In this document: piece after piece, positions 9,311 to 20,205 of the stretch | Layout of the letters: each line of letters starts with the position of its first letter | How positions within the stretch are numbered: the stretch's first letter is position 1 | From: Chondrus crispus | Lineage: Eukaryota; Rhodophyta; Florideophyceae; Gigartinales; Gigartinaceae | NCBI RefSeq assembly: GCF_000350225.1 | Contig: NW_005179061.1 | Coordinates: forward strand, 124,001 to 188,000 | Direction: 5' to 3' | Length of the DNA: 64,000 nt | Translations under genes and position numbers: made by a program | The notes under the pieces: model-generated | The model's database searches: none | The model's input: only the letters and a program-made list of their open reading frames with translations | Told to the model about the DNA's origin: nothing

Positions 9311-9996
9311 ATTGTGTATCAAGACGAAAATGTTCGCCAGCGGTCATGCCTTCTCTCACAACGTTCCCAAAGCGCCCTCCCCCTCCCTGCCCACACAAAG
9401 AAAGAATGCGAGGACCAGGTCTGCCTGCACTGCAACAGCCGTCCGTGCGGCCTTCCTCCCTTTCCGCTTCCCCTACTTCCTAACCCCCCCTCAGCCTGTC
9501 AAGAAGACAAAACACGTGTCGACTGAGAGAACCTTTCTATCCTTCGCGGCGCGCTACAATATTTGCGTCGGCGAGCATTCGCGAGCACGACGGTGTACCA
9601 GACTTGTGATTGTTGAGGGAAGGTACGTTGCTGGAGGTCAGTCCGCAAAACTCGTAGTGGAATATTTCAATCTCGGGGGTTGCTTTACGTCCAGCGAGTT
9701 TGTGAGCAAAGGGAAACAACAACGCGATATTTTACAGACAAACTTAGGAAATGGTCCTTTGAGCAGCGCATATGCTGAGTGGTGCGGCTTTCTGAACCAG
9801 AGCGCGAGTATTACACGCATGAGACTCCTTGGACGCGTGCTCTAAAACATGGTAGTTTAGAGAACACTCATTGCCCGCGATTGCTGGCTTTTATTTTCAC
9901 CTCGTGGGATTGACTTCACTCATGTCGGGCTAACTTTTGCTACTTGAATGGCACTACTACTACTCGCTTTCATGTGCTTGAGGAGTGACCTTTCGT
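9311..9996. other. Intergenic, no gene seen
   Basis: Contains overlapping open frames on both strands but none has a recognisable domain or a promoter. No repeat copy found elsewhere in the window. Confidence 0.35.
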
Positions 9997-10572
9997 TCAT
10001 TTGTGCAGACTTTGACTGCCAGAATGCAAACGTGCGAGACGAGAACTACGGCGCGGAGGCGTCCTTGCGCGGGCAAGACTTGGAGGTAGTGCTTCAGGGG
10101 TTTGGGCACGGAGACGAAAAGCGGCGAGCGTATCCCTGCCGGACGGAGTCGGGGAGCATGTCACGATAGGCCGAGACGACGGGCCTAGAGGCGCCGGCGA
10201 TTTGCCCGAGGGCGAGGTCGAGCTGTGAGTGCGGGTGGAGACTGCGCTGCTCTCCTGTGCGGGCTGCAGAGCCGGGTGTGGAAGCGTTGGGATGGGGTGC
10301 GTGCCGTGGTCTTCGCAGGAGGAGGCGGCGTGGTCCGAATGCAGCGATAGAAAGGCGGCGCGTACTTCGGCAGAGCGGATAAGGATGGGTGGCGGGCAAA
10401 AGTCGATCTCCGGGGATGAAGGCGGGGTGACACTTGGAGTGTCGGAGAGCTGTGACGACGCAGAATTCATCCTAGAAGAGAGAGAAACGGGAGAAGATGG
10501 ATCTTCGAGAGAGGAGGGTGGAGACGGGATTACATCCGGAATTAGACGGTTCTCGATCCTCGCTTTGTGCAT
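9997..10572 (-). CDS. Hypothetical Ser/Pro-rich protein
   Basis: A 191-residue frame from ATG 10572. Composition is dominated by Ser, Pro and Arg (PPSSPEIDFCPPP; repeated SP and TP sites), with an Arg-rich C-terminus (ARTPPRRSSRLARL). No domain is recognised and it is probably disordered. There is no clear TATA box upstream, and the region just upstream turns into an AATCCC-type low-complexity array. It may be a real small nuclear protein or chance coding in GC-rich sequence. Confidence 0.35.
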   Translation of the reverse strand: MHKARIENRLIPDVIPSPPSSLEDPSSPVSLSSRMNSASSQLSDTPSVTPPSSPEIDFCPPPILIRSAEVRAAFLSLHSDHAASSCEDHGTHPIPTLPHPALQPAQESSAVSTRTHSSTSPSGKSPAPLGPSSRPIVTCSPTPSGRDTLAAFRLRAQTPEALPPSLARARTPPRRSSRLARLHSGSQSLHK

Positions 10573-10689
10573 GATTGAGAGGTGTAGAAAGCGAGCTATG
10601 TGTGTGATCCAAACTCAAAAGACTACCACCACCGCGGTGAAAACTATTCCCGCATCGGCGTTCCACGCAGCCCTTCCCCGCGATCAAAA

Positions 10690-10870
10690 TCACGACCTAA
10701 TCCCCTTAATCCCTTAATCACGCGAATCCCTTAATCCCGCTAATCTCCAAATCCTTCTAAAGCCTTACTCCCCGCTAATCCCCTAATCCTGCTAATCCCT
10801 TAATCCTGCTAATCCCCTAATCCCCTAAATCCCTAAATCCTGCGAATCCCGCGAATCCCGCGAATCCCTT
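10690..10870. repeat. Degenerate AATCCCTT array
   Basis: About twenty imperfect copies of a 7-10 bp unit of the type (T/G)AATCCC(T/G). On the other strand it reads GGGATTA. The same kind of sequence borders several other elements in the window (14580-14650, 17700, 41960). Confidence 0.75.
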
Positions 10871-11385
10871 AACTAAGAAGTATACAAGTTTAAAAGCAGA
10901 GCAGTATAGAAGAATGGAAGTTTAGAAGTATAAGAGTATGATAGTATAGAAGAATAAGAAGTATAAAAGTATAGAAGTTTAGAAGCAGAGAAGCAGAGAA
11001 GTTTGAAAGCAGAAAAGTGTAGAAGTATAGAAGCAGAGAAGTTTAAAAGCAGAGAAGTATGGAAGTTTAGAAGAATGGAAGTATGGAAGTTTAGAAGAAT
11101 GGAAGTATAGAAGTTTAGAAGCGAGAAGTTTCGACACAGAAAAGCAGAGAAGTTTAAAAGCAGAGAAGTATAGAAGCACAGAGGCAGAGGCGTTTGAATG
11201 CAGAGAATTATGGAAGTATAGAAGTTTAAAAGCAGAGCGGTGTAGAAGTATAGAAGCAGAAGTTTAAAAGCAGAGCGGGATAGTAGTATAGAAGTTTAGA
11301 ACAGGGAAGTATGGAAGAATAGAATTTTAAGAGCAGAGAAGTTCAGAAGTGTAAAAGTATAGAAGGATAGAAGTTTAAAAGGAAG
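10870..11385. repeat. GAAGTATAGAAG low-complexity array, copy 1
   Basis: Purine-rich array of degenerate units such as GAAGTATAGAAGTTTAAAAG and CAGAGAAG. It is nearly the same, block by block, as 14650-15040, so the RNB-type gene lies between two copies in direct orientation. Copy 1 has extra internal units. Confidence 0.85.
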
Positions 11386-11989
11386 TACGACCACGGTAGA
11401 GTACTGTACAGAGGGGGGAGGGGGGCGCAGTAGAAATAAAAAATGCGTGGGCATTAGCAACGCTGACGTAGAGTACCGTTTTTTGTTAAATTGTTGTACA
11501 GCTGGTTGCCAGCCGCCGAAAAGAAGGTAAAAGCTATGAATGGCATGTTGCCTGAGAGAGGATGATACTTAAAATAACAATTTGTTAAATTGTTGTAAGA
11601 GCCATGAATGACATGTTGCCTGAAAGAGGAAGATATTTAAAAGAGCAATGGGAAAAGGCGGTTGTTATTACGTTTGGGGAAAACATTACAATAGGAGCAT
11701 GACGATAGGAGCGGTTGCGTATTTTCAATGTGTGCAATTTTCTTCATTGGGCGGTTTTGGCGTTTGAGCGATGAACCGCATTCCATACGGCACAAGTTTT
11801 AGATGGGCGCGTCATTGACTTGGAGTAGGATAGCTTCTTTTGATTTCTTCATAAGTAGAGCTTAGTAGAACTTACATGAGGAAACGATTCTGAGGTGGAG
11901 AGAGAGATTGAGAGACAGAGAGAGAGAGCTACCACTTGCGCACGTTTACTCGTTGTTTTTGTATAGAAGGACGATATATCTGTGAGAGA

Positions 11990-14223
11990 ATGCCTTCATC
12001 ACGTCTTAATGTCGGAGATATTGTGTTATTTACAGCAATCCCCGAAGTACAGATGTCACTAGGTGTGCAAGGGAGGTATGCCAGAGTTGGACAAGTTTGG
12101 TGTTCGACTGAAGATGGGAACGATATACTTGAAGTGAAGGGATGGTTCGGGACTAGAGCTAGCCTTGAGCAAATCAAAATTTTACACGTAATCTGGAGAA
12201 AGGGAAGAAGTAAGCTTGGAGTGCAGGAAAGGACTATTGAAGGAATTGAAAAGAATGGATTGTGTCTAGCAAGCGGTGTGCGCATATCAAATCATACATT
12301 CATGGAGGATGGAGCTGTGACGTTGAAGCGCGTGGCGTCACGTCTGTTCTCAGGAAGAGCCACTGCGCCATCCGTCCTCTTCGCCGCTGCTATAGTGCTG
12401 AACTGCGACGCCAGAGTGACCCAAGTCGATCCAAATCCGTATCTGAACCCGTATGAAATGTTTTACAAGGCTAACGAGGCGTTGAATGCAGACAGCGCCA
12501 CTACCCCTACGCAACCGGCTGTGGCGTGGTATACCTTGGCGCAATCGGTATACTATGGGGATATAGAGATATTCAGTTCGAATGTAGCGTATGACACGTA
12601 TATGGAGACCATCACATGCCTCCAGAACTGCAGCTTCAGCCCGCATGATGCCCGCGGCATGATAACATACGATTCAGATTTGTTGAGTACCTTGGAAGCA
12701 ACGAAACATTTTCAGGAGGTAGATCGCAAGAGGCTGAGTATGTCTTTGATGAACTTGGATATAACTCGGCAGTTTGCCGCAAGCATTTGCAAGGAGCTGG
12801 GGATCCGGGATACGTTTGACGAAAAAGTACTCATGGCGGGGGCGTTGTGCCTAGAAAGTGAAGCCAGTACGCAACAAGTCGAGTACGCCGAAACCATGTT
12901 TTTTGAAGAGGATGGGAGAGCAGACGAAGACGCGGAATGGCGACATACATTCAGTCACCACATGGCGTACTCTATCCACCATGCGGACAGAAACGACAGA
13001 AACGTCGCCGTATCGATTGGGAAATTTGAAAGGGAGGGAGAAAGCGTAGGCAGGAGGCACGCAGATTGTGAACAAGATTATGTGTTTGTGCATATATCAG
13101 ACGTAACGAGATACATCGGTCATGACCTGAACAGTCTTCTGCTGAGCGGAGCGATGGAGAGAGGGCGGACGCACTTCTTGCCAACGGGAAACATGACGAT
13201 GCTCCCAAAAGCTATTGCGAGAATGGCGAGTCTGGCAGGGTGGCGGGGAAGCTGCACCCTCACGGTACGTTTCCCAATTTCGAATGGCATGATCAACGAT
13301 TCGGATTATCACATATGCTTATCTCGCATCTCAAAGCCGAAGATACTGTCGTACGTGGAGGCTGAAGAGCAGATACAATCAGAGGAGATGAATGATTTGA
13401 AGCGTATCTATAACCTGGTGAACCAAACATTCCTCAGGCCGTGGAAGAAGAAGAATACGTTGACTATCACGAGTTGAACGTTGATGCACAGGAACACATG
13501 GGGATATCTGTGTCGCCTCGGGTGCGCACCAAAAGGGCGTCCGTACTGATTTCGTCGATGGAAAAGGCGGCAAACATCGCCTGCGCTAGGTACGCCGAAG
13601 ACAGAGGCGTGCCCATGTGCTTTTTGAACCAAATGGCACCCGATGACGTGAATAGTGTTCCAAGTTTTGTGTTCTGTGCAGAGATCCTCCCTCACCACGT
13701 CCAGGATGAAGAAGCCTGTGCTTTGATTACCTCTCCAGTCCATCGTGGGCCAGATCTGATCAACCACATACAGCTGAAAGCACAGCTACGGAAGGATGCA
13801 CAGCGACGAACACGCAGATATCTTACAAGAGAGAAAATCATGGAGGAGATTGAGAACAACAACTTCACCCTCAAATACCACCGTGGCATACAGATGGAAG
13901 ACAGAATCACGCAGTATTATACGCACAAGTTTCTGAAGGGCCAAACTCAAAAGACGCTAGTGGGGACGATGTTGGGGTACCCCTCGGACGTAACAGATTT
14001 GAACCCAGACACAACGCGCATCAACGATATGCAGGCATCTGGATGCCGTTCCTTCCAGAAATGCCTCGTGCAATTAGATAGCAGTGGAATTCGCATTTTC
14101 GTGATGCTTCCGTGTGGAATCGCAGCAGGATCGAAACTGAATCTGTCGTTGTCCTGGATTTGCCCAGACAGTATGCGTCATGACGCATTTGCTACACAAA
14201 TGGCAATGGATGTTACCGGATAA
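11990..14223 (+). pseudogene. RNase II/RNB-domain protein, catalytic residues degenerate, frameshifted
   Basis: Two plus frames (ATG 11990 to 13477; open to 14223 in the next frame) form one protein of about 740 codons. N-terminal residues 5-60 (VGDIVLF..) resemble the barrel at the start of organellar RNase II proteins. The RNB domain follows: AYSIHHADRNDRNVAVSI near residue 325, VFVHISDVTRYIG, HFLPTGNMTMLPKAIARMASLAG, then in the second frame a NIACARYAEDRGVP block and CALITSPVHRGPDLINHIQL, matching the HFTSPIRRYADL..H block. In active enzymes the first block carries four metal-binding Asp; here only one is kept, the others being His, Asn and Val. The frame change near 13415-13440 is one net base; a 20-nt intron is formally possible but unlikely. 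It is either a decayed gene or a non-catalytic RNA-binding relative (as yeast Ssd1 is) with a sequence error. Confidence 0.7.
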
Positions 14224-14311
14224 CCACGCGATGCAAGCCGAGGCCCAGTCTTTGGGCAGAAGTGGAAAAGTAATATACGCACAGGGTAGAACCAGGTTTT
14301 CACAGATAATT

Positions 14312-14360
14312 AGGAGATATTCCCTTTTATAATATAGAGTAAGGCATATTCCCTATACCC
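14312..14360 (+). repeat. GATATTTCC/TATAATATAGAG motif, diverged copy
   Basis: Reads GAGATATTCCC..TATAATATAGAG followed by a second GGCATATTCCCTATACCC. The same arrangement occurs at 19394 and its first half at 17734 and 40126. Confidence 0.7.
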
Positions 14361-14629
14361 AAACGACATTACGAATTACGATGAAGTACTATGGGAATGG
14401 AAAAAGCAATTAGCACATCACCAAGTACTAAAGAATATTACAATTAGCAGCAATAGTCCTGTTACGTAAAAGTAATACTAATTCACCCCGAGCCCCATTT
14501 TTATAAAAAGAAACATTTGGAAAACATTAGTGCAAATGGAATTTTTTAAATTAATGTAATTTCAAACAAATGCGATTAGCAGAAAAGTGGGATTAGCCCA
14601 TCGTGGGATTAGCAGGGATTAGGGCGAAT
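14361..14629. other. AT-rich sequence, no gene seen
   Basis: Short intergenic stretch between the RNB-type gene and the second purine-rich array. No coding potential. Confidence 0.4.
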
Positions 14630-15040
14630 CCCGCGAATCCGGCGAATCCCATAACTAAGAAGTATACAAGTTTAAAAGCAGAGCAGTATAGAAGTACGAA
14701 AGCAGAAAAGTATAGAAGAATGGAAGTTTAGAAGTATAAGAGTATGACAGTATAGAAGAATAAGAAGTATAGAAGCAGAGAAGTTTAAAAGCAGAGAAGT
14801 ATGGAAGTTTAGAAGAATGGAAGTATAGAAGTTTAGAACCAGAGAAGTTTCGACACAGAAAAGCAGAGAAGTTTAAAAGCAGAGATGTAGAAAAGCACAG
14901 AGGCAGAGGCGTTTGAATGCAGAGAATTATGGAAGTATAGAAGTTTAAAAGCAGAGCGGTATAGAAGTATAGAAGCAGAAGTTTAAAAGCAGAGCGGGAT
15001 AGTAGTATAGAAGTTTAGAACAGGAAAGTATGGAAGAATC
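14630..15040. repeat. GAAGTATAGAAG low-complexity array, copy 2
   Basis: Begins with CGAATCC units and AACTAAGAAGTATACAAG exactly as copy 1 does at 10850-10890, then follows copy 1 with some blocks missing. Confidence 0.85.
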
Positions 15041-15329
15041 AGTCTGTTGCGAATAAACAGGATCTGGCTCATTGCTTCTCACTGTTTATTTTTCATACGT
15101 TCTAGCTGCTTGCGCTCTCCCCCTCCATCCTTCGCTTTTTTTTGGTCTGGCGGTTGGTTGCTCCTGGTGCGGGATGCAGTACAGTTCTTCTTTTTCTAGA
15201 TGTAAGGGGCAGTAAAAGTGGACGAGTGCCTGTGTGCCTGCATGCAATACCTACCATTGAGTCCATAGTCTAAAGTACCGATCTTACTTCAATTGGTCTA
15301 CATGTTTCGAGCAGCAGAGGGGGCTGCCC

Positions 15330-16884
15330 CTAGGAAGTGTAAACGCCCGCTATGACAGGTGCTAGCACTAGGTCCTTCCTAAGCGAGAGACCTGGACCAG
15401 TGTATTCCGTCATCCATGAGACTCCGTCTCTGCTGGTAACGCTAAAGTACTTGTCGTTTGAGTACAAATAAAGCAAGCCGGTTCCGGTGTCGTGCAACTG
15501 ACCGCGCATCCATGGGCCCGTAGGCAACGGCTTGGTGATTTCAAAGACTCCTGTCATCTCCTCCATGCAAAGAAAGTTGACGGTGCCTCGGAACAACTGG
15601 AACGAAGAGGCGTAAACCGGGATAAACGCTAGGAGAGCGTCGAGGGGAAGTCTGAGATACGTGGCAAGACTTTGAATGTCGCACTGAACGATTCCGCCTG
15701 GCTTGTCGATGAAACCAAACATTTTGCCTCCATGCCGCTCCACAGACTGCTTTGCTTTAAGCAGACGTGACAATATGAGATCGAAGGATGGAACAACCTC
15801 TTTTGAACAGGTACGGAAGAACCCACCTCGAAGACGATCCAACACACCAGCAGGGTAGTCTTGATCGTTGACGTGCTGGACCAAGTGAGTACCGCGCATA
15901 ACCCAAGCTCCTTGAAACATGTCATATTGCTGTACAACCTCATCATCAACGTAGATGGGCCAAGACTGAAATCTGACTCCTGCTGGATCCCGAAAAGAAT
16001 CCGTTGGGATTTCATGAAAAGGAAGGTGGGAGATCTGGTTTCCAGGAGACGGAGAGCAATTCGTTGACCAGTAGAAGAAGTGGCCACTGTGAAGTCTTGC
16101 GAGGGCAACATTGCGGCCACGTTCAGTTGCTCTCCAAGTCTGCGGGAAGGGAGAGGAGATGTAGAGATCCCCCTTGTCGACGCCACCGGGCCCTAGAAGC
16201 GGGGCGTGAGGTTTGTACTGCACGTACTTTGCGTGCGGATTGGGAGCGAGGGAGCGAGGTTGGTGGCGAGGGAGGTCCTTTTCTCCGTGTTCACCTCCCA
16301 AGTAGACCACGTGGCCATCGGGAAGAAGCTCGGATAGATCACCTGCTTTCTTGACGTTAATGCACGAAACGCGCCTGTTGGGAGGGTCGGCGGGGGCGGC
16401 GGGAAGAGTGTTGTCGTAGAGGAGGTTTCCTTTTAGCTTAGATGAGTGCCTGTAGTAATAAGGACACCAGGTATCTGCCTCGACCTCGGGCAAATCGCCG
16501 AACTTGGACTTTGATATGTCGGTCTTGATGTAGGCGTTCGCGCAATCAAACTTTCCCTTTAAACGGAAGTCCTTGTCATCAAGAGCCCTAGCAAAGGCCT
16601 TATATAACTTGATGACGGTATCGGAAAGAATGATATGACCACTTGGCGTGAATACACGGTCATCGGTGGTGAGGTCGGAAAGCTTGCGCAATTGGTATTT
16701 CCTGCTGGTGCCATGATAGATCCAGACGTTCTTGCCTTCAACCTTGAGGCTGGGATTGCCTTCGTCTAGATGCAGAGAGGTACTGGAGCTGTCCAAGTCG
16801 TCTGCGTGGCCGCCGGAGAACATGGTGTCGATTTGATCATGAGCGGCCTGGCGCGTTGCCGCGTGGCTTGCGTACCTGGGCATG
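15330..16884 (-). CDS. Orphan protein of unknown function
   Basis: An intact frame; the preferred start is ATG 16884 (MPRYASHAATRQ, 517 codons) because a TATA box at 17009-17026 would place transcription start near 16985. An in-frame longer version from 16988 would add 35 residues with a transit-peptide-like Ser/Arg/Ala composition. No family is recognised. It has no evident membrane segment. Visible features are a Tyr-rich CPYYYRH, a segment VYLGGEHGEKDLPRHQPRS, aromatic and acidic blocks, and a C-terminal region with repeated short strands. The minus-strand neighbour upstream is repeat DNA and the downstream side is the second purine-rich array. The clean frame and promoter argue for a real, lineage-specific or element-borne gene. 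Confidence 0.65.
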
Positions 16885-17008
16885 TTAAGACTTGAGGATA
16901 CAAACCGAGGGGTGAGGACTGAGGCGAAGCGAGGAGAACGAGCAGAGGCGGAAAAGCATGAGGATATTGGGAGGGCTCGAAGGGGCAACTTTGAGATCGA
17001 CGAGGAGG

Positions 17009-17026
17009 GTTATTTATTTATAGAGC
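17009..17026 (-). promoter_or_regulatory. TATA box of the orphan gene
   Basis: Minus strand CTATAAATAAATAACC, about 130 bp upstream of the preferred ATG 16884 and too close to the alternative start at 16988 to leave a leader. Confidence 0.55.
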
Positions 17027-17733
17027 CCAGAGACATGAGGAGTTTAGGTAAAAATGACACGGGGACCGTGACCGTGAGAGAATGATTCACTTGGTGACCG
17101 TGACCGTCACACGTAGACAAGTCATGAGAGCAGTGGAATAATAAGAAGGTGGAACGGAGAAGACCTTCGTGTGACGTGACGGTCGTATACTGCCGAAAAG
17201 TGTTGCTCCGATGTGACATCGGCGTGACAATAAAATTTAGGCAAATATCAGGATGAATAGGCCAATGGTGTATAAACAGCTCCCACACGCACTGGAAACG
17301 CAACATGGGTGTCGATAATTTCTGACCAAAATTTTATGAACGTCCGGCCACAGCCAATGAATTGTGATTGCACAAAAATCAAATCAAATTATGCCATGTG
17401 CCATTAGAGGCGCATGAGCAATATTTCATCATGTATGCACAGTACAGCCCGCTGGCCTGGGAATCGCTGGTTTACATAATACATGCAAGTTTAAGGAAGA
17501 GATATGAATAAGGCATACGTCGTCGTGAGACGAAAGCTATGACGGTACCATATGGCATCACATGATTATGGCACAGAGAATAGAAGTTGCTTTTCAATTT
17601 TCGGCGAGGTGATGCTAACACCTTTGTGCCGGGAGTGGCAACCGTTTGTTTCTGCACGCAAGTCGTACTTGGTAATTGACACAACCAATTACCATGAAGT
17701 AATTGGGAATTAGGTGGGATTACGGGATTCGGT
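17027..17733. other. Intergenic, no gene seen
   Basis: Upstream flank of the orphan gene. It includes several GTGACCGTGACC-type direct repeats near 17060-17110. No coding potential. Confidence 0.4.
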
Positions 17734-18840
17734 GGGATATTTCCTTTTATAATATAGAGGTTGGGATATTTCCTCTTATGGTATGGTTGAGATATTTCCT
17801 ATGTTTAGTTCTGGCGTCACTTCCCGCGGGACGATACGTTTTTGGCACATGTCAGGATCGATACCTAATGACAAAAAACGTATCGTCCAGGCCTGATTCG
17901 ACGTATGTGCGATTTTGGTACCGCCTACGGTATATGGCCCAAAACGTATCGTGCCGGGCGGTTTTAACGGCGACAGTTTTCTGGTGGGACGATACGTTTT
18001 AGGCCGATTTACACGGCGGCACCCTCATACGTGCTGCATTGGAAACATTTCTGTTGGGAACTTCTGGCGAAAATTTTGCCGACGGCGGCGCACAGCCAAC
18101 AAAATGTGAGTGCGCAAAATTTAGTTTTTGTCGTGTGCGATTAGAGGCGCATGAGTAATATTATTAACTTCATATTTTAGCACGTACCGTGTCCCTCGTC
18201 TGGCAAGATTGTCAGATGCTCAAAACGTATCGTGCTGGGGGAGGGCAAATACAGCAGGCAGATTGACTGGGAGGGCCTTATACTGCACTGACGGCGTCGC
18301 AGTGGGCATGTACGAGTTACACAATAATGCGGCGTAATATATGTCTTGAACATCAAAGCTTTCGAAGGTATTTACAGTGTGAAATTGAAAAGCGCCGTAT
18401 GCAGGTTTCGATAATCGTTGCCTCAACGACGCATTTTGGACGGGTGTGTCAGCGATGCGTTGGAGAGGGATGCGCGCACGATGCATTCTGGAGGGGAGCG
18501 TCTAGGATGCGAGCAGAGAGGGTGCCAAATTGATGGGTTGGAAGGGGTGCCTGAATGATACGTTCGAGAGGGGTGCACTCGTGAGGTGTTCTAGAGGGGT
18601 GCACTCATCATTCGTTTTAGAGGGATGCCAGAATGATACGTTCGGGAGGGGTGCGCCCACGATGCATTCTAGCGGGATGCGAGATTGATATGTTCGAAAG
18701 GGGCGCGCCCATGATGCGGTTTGGAAGGGCGAGAACGATGCCTTTTGGAATCGTGCGAGAATGATACTTTGGAGAGGGCTACTCGCAAGACGCGTCCTGC
18801 AAGGGGCCTGAACGGTACGTTCTGCAGGGCACCCCCCAAA
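17734..18840 (+). mobile_element. Non-coding element X, copy 1
   Basis: Starts with the GGGATATTTCC/TATAATATAGAG motif (17734-17759) and two more GATATTTCC copies. From 17795 it matches 20210-21505 (copy 2). It holds five ACGATACGTTTT or reverse-complement sites at 17830, 17875, 17941, 17989 and 18222, then at 18420-18840 a 30-bp minisatellite (GAATGATACGTTCGAGAGG core). There is no protein-coding frame. It looks like a non-autonomous element with repeated subterminal binding sites, but no terminal inverted repeat was identified. Confidence 0.65.
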
Positions 18841-19022
18841 CACTACTGCATGGCAGAAATAATGGGAGTGGAGGCAACTCTCCTGATTGCATTCGCAACA
18901 AACCCGAAACGACTCCTTCCCTTTACTGATAGTTATATGTACCCTGTGCTTTGTACAGCGAGTGAAAGAAAGAGGAACACAGAAAATAAAACGACCGACT
19001 GCGAGTATTCACGTTTCATGGG

Positions 19023-19393
19023 CTAGAATATGCTACCGCGTTCGTACGCGAGATGGCCCATATCACTGGCGTCGGCGAGTCTGAGGGTCGGGGAAGTTTC
19101 GGCGAAAAGTGGGGCTGAACTTGCAACGACGGTAGCGGCGACAACAAAATTACGAACGGCTAAGTTGCTGAGGAGGTCGACATGCCTGAGCCGGACGAGG
19201 AGCAAGCTTTTCATGGCATCGTGAAGGCGACTGTGTAAGGCGTGGGAGAGAGTTTCACCTGAGGTCTCGTGGAGAGATGTGCGATTGAGCTCATGAAATA
19301 AAGCGTCGATCGCGAGGGAAGTCTGTTCATTACGCGAAAAGTCGGCGTCCCGTGTCTGATGGGTGCAGATAAGGAGGCCGGCGACATGACTAG
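19023..19393 (-). pseudogene. Relic of the recombinase-helicase gene
   Basis: About 365 bp nearly identical (over 90% by eye) to the segment 26040-26385 of the large gene, in the same orientation; it encodes MKSLLLVRLRHVDLL..FVVAATVVASSAPLFAETSP. It stops on its right at CATGACTAG, where the GGGATATTTCC motif begins. Both ends are truncated, so it is a fragment of a second copy. Confidence 0.9.
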
Positions 19394-19826
19394 GGGATAT
19401 TTCCTTTTATAATATAGAGTAAAGGATATTTCCTATACCCATGTCCGAACAGACGCGCGTTCAGGTGGGCTGAAATTAAGCGCAAATTTGCTTCGGTCTG
19501 ACGGAGTGCGCATTGGCTAGAAAAAAATCTGGAAAAATTTCAATGCGCACAGGGCCAAATTTGATTATTTTATCATACCGGATGGACGTCGAAAATTGCC
19601 GACATGCATCCGACCGCAACCGTTGGCCGGATGGACGTCATCCTCGCTGTCATGTCGCGTCATTGATCCCGTTCGTCGCTGTCACGATATCATTCGCGGT
19701 TCCCCTATTCAGGCCCCTGAATCCCGACGCGCATCTACTGGCTGGCGCTCCTCGTAACGCGCGTCTTTTGGTTCACTACTGATCTCACTTACTCTGTCCG
19801 TTCCACTCCTTCCCCCGCCCTGAATG
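19394..19826 (+). mobile_element. Element Y, copy 1 (truncated), with GATATTTCC leader
   Basis: The motif GGGATATTTCC..TATAATATAGAG and a second GGATATTTCCTATACCC lead directly into a sequence shared with 41511-42036 and 42037-42544. Similarity ends near 19826, about 110 bp short of the other copies. An 89-codon frame at 19513 is the same in all three copies except for two or three residues but starts with TTG, so it is probably not a gene. Confidence 0.7.
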
Positions 19827-20205
19827 AACACATTCCGGACTCTCGACACAATTAGAATGCCTGTGAGGCTTGGAAGATTTGTGGCCGCAGCCGTGTTTAT
19901 TGTATGCGAAAAACTAGCCGTCCTGCTAATTCTAGGCGCGGACTATTGTGACGGTTTGTGCAAGCAATTTATCCAAGGAATAAAACGGTTGAGTTGGCGG
20001 ATTTCTCGGAGGTTCCAATAGTTAGGCGGTTCTCAACGAGAAAAGGGAAGAACAAGCTCGTCCCAGGAGAGGACGAGAATGATGGAAAGGTGGGGCAAAT
20101 TTCCCCTAAGGTAAACGTGGCAAGAGCCACGACTATCGAGCCAGGGACGCAACGCGTCGTGAAATGCACCTCAAAGAGGGCGGTTTAGGGGTTTAGGGAT
20201 TAGGG
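19827..20205. other. Intergenic between elements Y and X
   Basis: Short frames only; no repeat copies elsewhere in the window. The right end passes into GATTAGGGGATATTTCC at the start of element X copy 2. Confidence 0.4.

Noticed and set aside
8978..9398. Minus-strand frames of 107-120 codons rich in Tyr, Thr and Cys
   Set aside because: Produced by the GTAC/GTACAGTA repeat composition.
13417..13437. 20-nt intron joining the two RNB frames
   Set aside because: GT..AG ends fit and the frame is restored, but 20 nt is below the size expected for spliceosomal introns here (the only credible one is 156 bp); a one-base indel is simpler.
19513..19782. 89-codon frame conserved in three element Y copies
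   Set aside because: Starts with TTG; identity is explained by recent copying. Kept only as a finding.
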